From: Mesoterricola sediminis
GTDB lineage: Bacteria; Acidobacteriota; Holophagae; Holophagales; Holophagaceae
Assembly: GCF_030295425.1 (NCBI RefSeq)
Contig: NZ_AP027081.1
Span: 2,835,001-2,899,000, forward strand
Reading direction: 5' to 3'
DNA: 64,000 bases
This document shows positions 8,424 through 15,966 of this stretch, in pieces. Within the stretch, counting starts at the first letter, position 1, and the number at the start of each line of letters is the position of its first letter. A program made the translations under genes and the position numbers. A model generated the notes under the pieces. The model had not been told where the DNA came from and did no database searches. It saw only the letters and a list, made by a program, of their open reading frames with translations.

Positions 8424-8950
8424 GGCCGGCGCCCCTGGGCGGCCTGGCACCGCCGCGCGTAGTCGGCCACCGTGGCCTCGGCGTCCACGCCCAGGGCCGC
8501 GAGGTAGGCCGTGAGGTAGCCCCGCACGATGACGGCGGCGCCGGGCAGGTCCTGGAAGCGCTCCGCCTCCAGGGCCGCCAGGAAGGGGATGCGGATGCTG
8601 GTCTCCTGGGCCAGGTGCTCCAGGGTGAGGCCCTGGGATTCGCGCAGGGCCCGCAGCGCCGGACCGTCCAGGATCCCCCGGGGCTCGGGGGCCCGGGGCC
8701 GGGCGGCGGGAGGCGGCGGGGGCGCCGGTTCCACGAGGCTGCAGAGCTCCTGGAAGGCCGCCTCGACCTCCTCCAGGACGCGGGCCCGGGCCTCGGGGCT
8801 GAACTCGTCCATGGACGGCATCGGGAAGGGGCTGTCCCCCCCGCCGTAGAGGGCGCGGAGGAAGGCGTGGGCCCTCCGGATCTCCTCCAGGCCCGCGGAG
8901 GCGTCCACCTCCAGGATCTCCCTGCACTTCGCCTCGCCCAGCCGGGTCAT
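8420..8950 (-). CDS. J-like plus RodZ-type helix-turn-helix protein
   Basis: A 176-residue cytoplasmic protein. The first 45 residues (CREILEV, LEEIRRAHAFLRALY) resemble a J-domain helical pair but lack the HPD loop. A proline-rich linker follows, then a RodZ-like HTH at about residues 90-160 with ALRESQGLTLEHLAQETSI and RGYLTAYLAALGV. RodZ HTH domains often bind cytoskeletal partners rather than DNA. The ATG at 8950 overlaps the ATPase stop (ATGA), and its own stop overlaps the next start, so the three genes are translationally coupled. No membrane segment is present, unlike true RodZ. Function unknown. Confidence 0.65.
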   Translation of the reverse strand: MTRLGEAKCREILEVDASAGLEEIRRAHAFLRALYGGGDSPFPMPSMDEFSPEARARVLEEVEAAFQELCSLVEPAPPPPPAARPRAPEPRGILDGPALRALRESQGLTLEHLAQETSIRIPFLAALEAERFQDLPGAAVIVRGYLTAYLAALGVDAEATVADYARRCQAAQGRRP

Positions 8951-9855
8951 GCCTCGCCGCTCCTTTGCGACCGGGCCTTGAGGATCCCCTCCAGGACCGA
9001 TTCCATATCGTGGTTCATGGCGAAGGAGGCCCCCTTGAGGACGGGGCTGGCCCCCTGGCCGAACAGGTGCCAGAGCTCCTTGTCGTGGTGGACGAACCCG
9101 GCGAAGTCCACGGGGATCCCGAAGAACTTCTGCACGGCGCTGCGGGCCGCGGAGGCCATCTCCACCTGCTTGAACTCCCGGACCTCGTTGAGCACCAGGT
9201 GGATGCGCAGGTTGCCCCGGGCCTGGGCGTAGAGGTCCGCGAACTCGGGATGCTCGGCGCCCACGAAGGCCGCCAGGTCCTGGACGGTGGCGATGCCGTG
9301 GGCGGCCCGGGCCTTCCACACCTCCCGCGCCCGGTCCCGGAGCTTGAGGTGGGCGAGGACGCCGCTCAGCTGCCGGAACTGCAGGTTCTTCACGAAGAGG
9401 TAGAAGTTCTCCAGGGCGAGCGGTTCGGGGGTGATCACCGCCACCTTCACCTGGGCCAGGAGGTAGCTGTCCAGCGTGTCGTACTGGGTGCCCGCGCCCA
9501 GGTCCAGGATCACGTGGTCCGCGTCCAGGGCCCTGAGGTGGCGGAAGAACTTCTGCTTCTGGGCCGAGTTGAGGCCGTCGGTGTTGGCGGAGTTCAGGTT
9601 GCCCGGGACCAGCCGCAGCCCGGGCACGCGCGTCTCCTGGATGATCTCGTCGAGGGAGGCCTTGTAGTCGAAGAACCGCCCCAGGTTGGCCGCGGGGTGG
9701 CGGAGGCCGCAGTAGGTGTGCTGGTTGGCGCCGCCGAAATCGGCGTCCACCAGGATCACCCGTTGGCCGCGCTCGGCGAGCTTGAGGCCGAGACCGCTGG
9801 TGACCAGGCTCTTGCCCGTCCCCCCCTTGCCTCCACCCACGGCCCAGATCAGCAT
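8947..9855 (-). CDS. MinD/ParA-family P-loop ATPase
   Basis: A 302-residue deviant Walker A ATPase. GGGKGGTGKS at residues 7-16 provides the signature lysine pair Lys10 and Lys15. Switch I/II-like segments VDADFGGANQ and ILDLGAGTQYDTLD follow, then the VITPEPLALENFYLF strand typical of the FlhG/MinD group. Such proteins position cellular machines: flagella, chemoreceptors, chromosomes or septa. No amphipathic MinD C-terminal helix is evident. The ribosome site AGGGAG precedes the ATG at 9855. It leads an overlapping operon with the HTH and propeller proteins, so it may place an envelope-spanning complex rather than act as the flagellar FlhG. Confidence 0.8.
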   Translation of the reverse strand: MLIWAVGGGKGGTGKSLVTSGLGLKLAERGQRVILVDADFGGANQHTYCGLRHPAANLGRFFDYKASLDEIIQETRVPGLRLVPGNLNSANTDGLNSAQKQKFFRHLRALDADHVILDLGAGTQYDTLDSYLLAQVKVAVITPEPLALENFYLFVKNLQFRQLSGVLAHLKLRDRAREVWKARAAHGIATVQDLAAFVGAEHPEFADLYAQARGNLRIHLVLNEVREFKQVEMASAARSAVQKFFGIPVDFAGFVHHDKELWHLFGQGASPVLKGASFAMNHDMESVLEGILKARSQRSGEA

Positions 9856-10018
9856 GCGCTCCCTGTGAGGTTGTTGCCATCACCCTATCAGAAAAGGCTT
9901 ATTCCACGAATCGCGCGGGTTCGGAGAGGTCCGCCTAAAGGACTTGTAAATTTTTAACTAAATTGGATCAATCTGGTCACCTTTTGCCTTAAGCTCTCAG
10001 TCAACCTAGGGATCAACC

Positions 10019-10972
10019 ATGGACCCCGACGCCTCGCCCGCCCGACTCAACCCCGACGGACCCGGCTTGCCAGCTGACACGCTCGACGCCCTCCGCATCC
10101 TCACGCGGGCCGTGGAGCAGAGTCCCGTGTCCGTCATCATCACGGATCCCGATGGGGTGATCCAGTACGTGAACCCCAAGTTCACCCGCCTCATGGGGTG
10201 GACCCCGGACGAGATCATCGGCCGCAAGCCCTCCGTCCTCAAGGGCGGCTACAACACGGAGAGCTTCTACCGGGACCTGTGGAACGTGATCCGGGCCGGG
10301 GAGGAGTGGCGCGGCCTCTTCCACAACCGCACCAAGGCGGGCGAGTTCGTGTGGGAGCTCGGCTCCATCTCCCCCATCCGGGACGAGGACGGCCGCATCA
10401 CCCACTACGTGGGCGTCAAGGAGGACATCACCGAGCTCAAGCGCCTGCAGGACCAGCTGACCCGCCTGGCCCACTACGACGCGCTCACGGACCTGCCGAA
10501 CCGCGCCCTGTTCATGGACCGCCTGGCCCAGGCCCTGGCCCGGGCCCACCGGCGGGAGACCGCCTTCGCCCTGCTCTACATGGACCTGGACGGCTTCAAG
10601 GACGTCAACGACACCTGCGGCCACGCCGCCGGCGACGCCCTCCTCGGGGCCGTGGCCCGGCGCCTCCAGGAGGCCGTGCGCGCCTCCGACACCGTGGCCC
10701 GCATGGGCGGGGACGAGTTCACCGTGCTCCTGGAGGACATCCACAGCCCCGAGGACGCCCTCCGGGTGGCGGAGCAGATCCGCGCCGCCCTCGCCGCCCC
10801 CTTCCCCCACGGCGATGCCGAATGCCGGGTGGGCATCAGCATCGGCATCGCCTGCCATCCCGCGGACGGCACCGACAGCGACGCCCTCCTGCGGGCCGCC
10901 GACGGCGCCCTCTACCAGGTGAAGCGCGCCGGCCGGGGCGGCATCCGGTTCCATGGGGAGACCGTGGGATAG
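10019..10972 (+). CDS. PAS-GGDEF diguanylate cyclase
   Basis: A 317-residue soluble enzyme making cyclic di-GMP from two GTP. An N-terminal PAS domain (about residues 30-145, with VIITDPDGVIQYVNP and the PAC segment YVGVKEDITE) is followed by a GGDEF domain. The active-site motif GGDEF is intact at residues 230-234. An RASD inhibitory site lies five residues before it, so product inhibition is likely. There is no EAL domain and no membrane helix; the input signal is cytoplasmic. The upstream 160 bases include an AT-rich patch at 9945-9975 that probably holds its promoter. The gene ends just before the helicase gene. Confidence 0.93.
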   Translation: MDPDASPARLNPDGPGLPADTLDALRILTRAVEQSPVSVIITDPDGVIQYVNPKFTRLMGWTPDEIIGRKPSVLKGGYNTESFYRDLWNVIRAGEEWRGLFHNRTKAGEFVWELGSISPIRDEDGRITHYVGVKEDITELKRLQDQLTRLAHYDALTDLPNRALFMDRLAQALARAHRRETAFALLYMDLDGFKDVNDTCGHAAGDALLGAVARRLQEAVRASDTVARMGGDEFTVLLEDIHSPEDALRVAEQIRAALAAPFPHGDAECRVGISIGIACHPADGTDSDALLRAADGALYQVKRAGRGGIRFHGETVG

Positions 10973-10991
10973 CCGTGGGAGGATGGAGGGG

Positions 10992-13346
10992 ATGGACCTC
11001 TCCCTCTCCGTGCGCGATTTCGTCGCCGACCTGGAACCCACCGGCAGCATCGATGTCCGGCGGGCCCTGGTGCTGGAGGAGGAGCCCATGGCCCTGGGCG
11101 TCCGGGCCCACGCGCGGGTGCAGCGCCGGCTGGAGCGGGAGCACCCGGGCAGCCGATCCGAGGTGCCCGTCCTGGCGGAGCTGGAGGCCGACGGTTTCCA
11201 GGTGCGGGTGCGGGGGCGCATGGACCTGCTCCTGGCCCTGGACCCCCCCGTGGTGGAGGAGATCAAGACCACGCTCCGGCCCGCCCTCCTCCTCCAGGCC
11301 CTGGCGGAGGAACCGGACCATCCCTTCGCCCAGCAGGCTCGGCTCTACGCCTGGATCCAGGGCCGGGGGACGGGCCTCGCCCCCGCCTGCCGGATCCGCG
11401 TGGTGGACCTGCTGGAGGGCGCCGAGACCGTGCTCCCCGTGGCCTTCGACCCGGAGACCTTCGGCGCCTGGGTGGAGGCCCGGGTGCGGGCCCTGCACGC
11501 GGCCTGGCTCCGGGCCGAAGCCCGGCGGGCGGAACGGCGGCAGCTGGCCGCGGCGCTGACCTTTCCCTTCGCGGACCCCCGCCCCGGGCAGGCCGCCCTC
11601 CTGGACGAGGTTCGGACCACCCTGGAAGCGGGCGGACGCCTCCTCCTCCAGGCGCCCACCGGCCTGGGCAAGACCGCCGCCGTCCTCTACCCGGCCCTGG
11701 AGAAGGCCCTGCGGGACGATCTGCGGGTCTTCTACGCCACGCCCCGCAACAGCCAGTTCGAGGTGGCCGAGGACTGCGTGCGGCGGATCCGCGCCCAGGG
11801 CCACCCGGTGCGCTCCGTCACCCTGCGGGCCAAGGAGAAGGTCTGCCCCCAGCCGGAGGTGGACTGCCGGCCCGAGGTCTGCCCCCGGGCGGAGGCCTAC
11901 TACGACCGCCTGCGGACCTGCGGGGTCCTGGAGGAGCTGGCCGCCCTGGGGTGCGCCGATCCGCCCAGCCTCGCCGAGGCCGCGGACCGCCACGTCCTCT
12001 GCCCCTTCGAGCTGGCCCTGGACGCGGCCCGGAACGCCGACGTCGTCATCGGGGACTACAACTACGCCTTCGCGCCCGGAGCCACCCTGGCACGGTTCTT
12101 CGGGACGCCGGAGGAGGCGCGGCGCACCGTCGTCCTCGTGGACGAGGCCCATAACCTCCCGGCCCGGGCCGCGGACTGGTTCAGCCCCGGCCTGGACCTG
12201 GCCTGGCTGGAGGAGCTGCGCAAGCGGCGGACCCCGGGCTGGGAGCGGGGGCTGCGCGGCAGGTTCACGCGGCAGGCCCGGCGCTGCGCCGCCCTCCTCC
12301 AGGGCTTCGACGGCCCCCACCGGGAGGTGATGGTGGAGCCGGGCCCCTTCCTCGCCGAGGAGACCCGCCTCGTCCGGCTCGTGGCCGAGGCCGCCGCCCG
12401 GGGCCAGGACCTGCGCCCCTCCCACCCCCTGGCGGAGCTCCAGCGCGGGTGGTCCGAGTTCTGCGGCGTCCTCCGCCAGCTGGGCCCCGAGCACATCCTC
12501 ACCTGGATCCCCCCGGGTCGCCTCCAGATCACCTGCGCCGAGGCCTCGGAGCACCTGGCGGAGCGCATGGCGGGGCTGGCGTCCGCGGTGCTCTTCTCGG
12601 CCACCCTCAAGCCCTTCGAATACCACCGCCGCCTCTGCGGCCTGGACGCCGCCGCCCCCCGGGAGGCGGAGGTGCCCTCGCCCTTCCCTCCCGCCCGCCG
12701 GAAGCTCCTCGTCGTGCCCCAGATCAGCACCCTCTGGCGCCGCCGGGAGCAGGAGGCGCCCCGCATCGCCGGCTTCCTGTCCCGGGTGCTGCCCCTGCGC
12801 CGGGGCAACTACGCCGTCTTCTTCCCCAGCTTCGATCTCCTGGAGCGCACCCTGCCCCACCTGGACCTGCCGGACTTCCGGGTGCGGGCCCAGCCCCGGC
12901 GGGCCGCCGCGGCCCAGGTGGCGGGGCTCCTGGAGGCCCTGCGGGGGGAACGGGGCGTGGTGGTCCTCGCCGTCCAGGGGGGCTCCCTCGCCGAGGGCAT
13001 CGACCTGCCCGGGGAGGCCCTCATCGGGTGCGTGATCGTGGGTCCGCCCCTGCCCCCCTTCGACCTGGAGCGGGAGGCCATCAAGCGCCACTTCCAGGCC
13101 CGGTACGGGCGGGGCCGGGAGTACGCCTACGCGTACCCGGCCACGGCCCGGGCGGTCCAGGCCGCGGGCCGGGTGATCCGCACCCCCACGGACGCGGGCC
13201 TCCTCATCTTCCTCGACGGCCGGTTCCTGGATCCCACCTTCACCTGCGGCTTCCCGGAGGGCTGGATCCCAGGGAACCCCCGGGCCCTGGTGTCCCGGTC
13301 CATCCTGGCGGACGTGGCGGCCTTCTGGGCTTCCTGCGATCCTTGA
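10992..13346 (+). CDS. PD-(D/E)XK nuclease fused to XPD/DinG-type Fe-S helicase
   Basis: A 784-residue DNA repair-type protein. The N-terminal 200 residues have a RecB/Cas4-like nuclease core: GRMD (Asp78) and EEIKTT (Glu90, Lys92). The helicase follows with Walker A PTGLGKT (Lys227), DEAH (384-387) and a C-terminal helicase domain (GSLAEGIDLPGE, QAAGRVIRT). Four cysteines between Walker A and DEAH (285, 292, 297, 337) match the XPD 4Fe-4S cluster ligands. It should unwind DNA 5' to 3'. The start at 10992 was chosen because GGGAGG lies nine bases upstream; ATG at 10983 or 10953 would lengthen it and overlap the cyclase gene. Confidence 0.87.
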   Translation: MDLSLSVRDFVADLEPTGSIDVRRALVLEEEPMALGVRAHARVQRRLEREHPGSRSEVPVLAELEADGFQVRVRGRMDLLLALDPPVVEEIKTTLRPALLLQALAEEPDHPFAQQARLYAWIQGRGTGLAPACRIRVVDLLEGAETVLPVAFDPETFGAWVEARVRALHAAWLRAEARRAERRQLAAALTFPFADPRPGQAALLDEVRTTLEAGGRLLLQAPTGLGKTAAVLYPALEKALRDDLRVFYATPRNSQFEVAEDCVRRIRAQGHPVRSVTLRAKEKVCPQPEVDCRPEVCPRAEAYYDRLRTCGVLEELAALGCADPPSLAEAADRHVLCPFELALDAARNADVVIGDYNYAFAPGATLARFFGTPEEARRTVVLVDEAHNLPARAADWFSPGLDLAWLEELRKRRTPGWERGLRGRFTRQARRCAALLQGFDGPHREVMVEPGPFLAEETRLVRLVAEAAARGQDLRPSHPLAELQRGWSEFCGVLRQLGPEHILTWIPPGRLQITCAEASEHLAERMAGLASAVLFSATLKPFEYHRRLCGLDAAAPREAEVPSPFPPARRKLLVVPQISTLWRRREQEAPRIAGFLSRVLPLRRGNYAVFFPSFDLLERTLPHLDLPDFRVRAQPRRAAAAQVAGLLEALRGERGVVVLAVQGGSLAEGIDLPGEALIGCVIVGPPLPPFDLEREAIKRHFQARYGRGREYAYAYPATARAVQAAGRVIRTPTDAGLLIFLDGRFLDPTFTCGFPEGWIPGNPRALVSRSILADVAAFWASCDP

Positions 13347-13348
13347 CC

Positions 13349-14401
13349 ATGCGCCCATCCCTCCTGGCCCTCGTCCTCGCCGCCCTCCTGGCGCCCCTGG
13401 CGCCGGCGGCGCCCCCGGTCCTCCTCCCCGCGGCCTCGGCCTCCGTGGAGGACGGCCCCCACGTCATCTGGGAAGGGGCCCAGGCCCGCGTCCTCCGGTG
13501 GCGCCAAGGGAAGGTGGACGTGGCGGACCTGCCCCCCTCCGGGCTCCTGGCCGTGGACGGCCTGCCCCCCCTGCGCCTGGACCCCGCGCCCCCCGCCCCC
13601 GAGGCGGCGGTGTTCCCGGCGGTGCGCGCCCTGGCCGCCGTGAGCGACATCCACGGCAAGCGCGACGCGCTCGTGGCGCTGCTGAAGGCCCAGGGGATCC
13701 TGGACGCCCGGGGCGCCTGGGCCTTCGGCGCGGGCCACCTCGTGGTGGCCGGGGACACCGTGGACTACGGGGACCAGGTCACCGAGGCGCTCTGGCTGCT
13801 GCGCAGCCTCGCCCAGCAGGCCCGGGCCGCCGGGGGCGCCGTCCACGTCCTGATCGGCAACCACGAGTTCATGGACATGCGGGGGGACCTGCGGTACGTG
13901 GTCCCCAAGTACAAGGCCCTGCCCCTCTCCATCCCCTACCTGACCGGCCCCGACACCGAGTTCGGGCGCTGGTTCCGGTCCCTGCCGGCGATGATCCGCA
14001 TCGGGGACACCCTCTTCACCCACGGGGGCCCGTCGGCGGCCTTCGCCGCCGCCTATCCCGGCGTCGAAGCCGTTAACGCCCAGTTCCGGAAGGAGCTGAA
14101 GGAGGGCCCCGGCCCCGTCACCGGGCGCTACGGCCCCCAGTGGTACCGCGGCCTCGTGCCCGGCGGGTCCGCCAAGGACGCGACGGCGGCCGAGGTGGAC
14201 GCGGTCCTGGCCGCCTACGGGGCCGCGCGGGTCGTGGTCGGGCACACCACCCTCGACCGCATCACGGCCTTCCACGGCGGCAAGGTCCACGTCATCGACG
14301 CCGGCCTCAAGGATGGCAAGCCCGGCGAGCTCTGGCTCCAGATCGACGGCCGCCGCTGGCGCGGCACCGCCGACGGCAAGCGGTCGCCCCTGGACCCGTG
14401 A
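13349..14401 (+). CDS. Exported calcineurin-like metallophosphoesterase (Shewanella-like phosphatase type)
   Basis: A 350-residue enzyme with a Sec signal (MRPSLLALVLAALLAPLAPAA) and all metallophosphatase motifs in order: SDIHGK (Asp100, His102), GDTVDYGDQ (Asp136), GNHE (Asn171-His172), THGG and VVGHTT. The pattern matches the Shewanella-like branch of PPP phosphatases, dinuclear metal enzymes acting on phosphoproteins or phosphoesters. An export signal places it in the periplasm. It begins two bases after the helicase stop, so co-transcription is likely although the functions look unrelated. Confidence 0.85.
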   Translation: MRPSLLALVLAALLAPLAPAAPPVLLPAASASVEDGPHVIWEGAQARVLRWRQGKVDVADLPPSGLLAVDGLPPLRLDPAPPAPEAAVFPAVRALAAVSDIHGKRDALVALLKAQGILDARGAWAFGAGHLVVAGDTVDYGDQVTEALWLLRSLAQQARAAGGAVHVLIGNHEFMDMRGDLRYVVPKYKALPLSIPYLTGPDTEFGRWFRSLPAMIRIGDTLFTHGGPSAAFAAAYPGVEAVNAQFRKELKEGPGPVTGRYGPQWYRGLVPGGSAKDATAAEVDAVLAAYGAARVVVGHTTLDRITAFHGGKVHVIDAGLKDGKPGELWLQIDGRRWRGTADGKRSPLDP

Positions 14402-14472
14402 GCCTCCCGGGGGGACCGGTTCGCCGCACTTGCCGCTTGCGCCCCGCCGCGGGGTTCCCGTTCAATGGAGCC

Positions 14473-15882
14473 ATGGCTTCCCGTCCCCGGATCCGCACGC
14501 TGGCCACGCTCCTCCTGGCGGGAGGCGGCCTGGGGGCCCAGAGCGTCTACTCGGTCATCGCGGAACAGTCGCGGACGGCCTTCACCATCGGCGGCGCCGG
14601 AGCCCGGGCGGCGGGAACGGGAGGCGCCTTCATCGCCGTCGCCGACGACGCCACGGCCATGTCCTTCAACCCCGCCGGGCTCGGCCAGCTCCTGCTGCCC
14701 GAGGTCTCCCTGGCGGGGCAGAGCTACCGCCGCAGCCTCCGGCTCACCGGCTTCGCCGATCCCGCAGGAACGGATCCCACCACGCGGGAGGACGCCTCCC
14801 GGGGGGACAGCCACACCCGGCCCTCCTTCGTGTCCATCGCCATCCCCTGGAAGCGCCACGGCCTGAACACGGCCGTGCAGTTCAGCTACCAGCGCATCCT
14901 CGACTTCGATTTCGGCGCGGAACGGGCCTACGCCGCGCAGCCCCCCGGCGGGGGCGCGCCCCAGACCGTCACCCAGGCCATCTTCCAGGCCGGGGGCATC
15001 GACATGTACTCGGCGGGACTGGGCCTGGAGCTCAGCCCCCGCATCCTCGCGGGCGCCTCGGTGAACTTCTGGCGGGGCCGCTGGGATTTCAGCTCCGCCT
15101 CGGAGAAGGCGGCCTCCGGCGCGGCCGTCTTCGACTCCGTCCTCGCCCAGCGCAACCAGTTCCGGGGCTGGAACGTCAACGCCGGCCTCATCTGGCGTTC
15201 CCAGTACGTGAACCTGGGCCTCGTCTACCGCTCCCCCTTCACCGCCACCTACACCTTCGAGAACTACCTCACCCAGCCCGACCCCGCCACCGGCCTCATC
15301 ACCACCACCCACGGCGCCCGGACCCCCTACGAGCTGCGCTGGCCCGAGACCCTGGGCTGGGGCGTGGGCCTCCACCCGCTGCCCACCCTCCTCCTCACCG
15401 CGGACTGGAGCCGCACCCCCTGGTCCCAGGCCACCTTCGCCAACCAGGGCACCGACTACGACGGCCGCAACTACTTCGACCTGGCCGTGGACACCCGGAC
15501 CCCCACGGTCACCACCTTCCACACCGGCGCGGAGTGGGTCACCTTCCTGGGCGAGCGGACCGTGCTGCCCCTGCGGGTGGGCTGGTTCCGGGAGCCCCAG
15601 CCCATGGTGGACACCCGGACCGGCGCCCAGCGCGTGGTGCTCGGCTGGACCGTCGGGTTCGGCGTCAAGCGCGGTCCCGTGACCGTGGACGCGGCCTACC
15701 GGGAGAGCCGCAGCACCCGCTTCGCCTCCCGCCTGAACGCGGACGCCCCCCTGGGCGGCCTGACCTCGTACGCCTATGGGTTCGAGACCCTCCAGGAGCG
15801 CCGTCTCTTCCTGTCCCTGATCGTCCAGTTGGACGGCGACCAGGTCCGGAAGGCCGTGGCCTGGCTCTTCCAGGGGCCCTGA
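14473..15882 (+). CDS. FadL/TodX-family outer-membrane transport protein
   Basis: A 469-residue outer-membrane barrel with a signal ending in GAQS (about residue 20). The family hallmark FNPAGLGQL occurs at about residue 70, followed by many alternating beta strands and a C-terminal strand. FadL-type channels import hydrophobic compounds such as long-chain fatty acids by lateral diffusion. The ATG at 14473 was chosen because it begins the signal peptide; the frame stays open upstream but has no sensible start. No fatty-acid degradation genes are adjacent, so the substrate cannot be inferred. Confidence 0.85.
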   Translation: MASRPRIRTLATLLLAGGGLGAQSVYSVIAEQSRTAFTIGGAGARAAGTGGAFIAVADDATAMSFNPAGLGQLLLPEVSLAGQSYRRSLRLTGFADPAGTDPTTREDASRGDSHTRPSFVSIAIPWKRHGLNTAVQFSYQRILDFDFGAERAYAAQPPGGGAPQTVTQAIFQAGGIDMYSAGLGLELSPRILAGASVNFWRGRWDFSSASEKAASGAAVFDSVLAQRNQFRGWNVNAGLIWRSQYVNLGLVYRSPFTATYTFENYLTQPDPATGLITTTHGARTPYELRWPETLGWGVGLHPLPTLLLTADWSRTPWSQATFANQGTDYDGRNYFDLAVDTRTPTVTTFHTGAEWVTFLGERTVLPLRVGWFREPQPMVDTRTGAQRVVLGWTVGFGVKRGPVTVDAAYRESRSTRFASRLNADAPLGGLTSYAYGFETLQERRLFLSLIVQLDGDQVRKAVAWLFQGP

Positions 15883-15966
15883 GGCCGGCCCCGCCTGACA
15901 CAGGCGTGGGCAGGCGCCCGGGCCTTGGATAGGATGGAAGGATCCCACCCCCCCCTGGAACCCTTG

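Noticed and set aside
9977-9992. A possible sigma-54 element TGGTCACCTTTTGC before the diguanylate cyclase gene
   Set aside because: GG and GC are nine bases apart instead of the strictly required ten, so sigma-54 use is unlikely.
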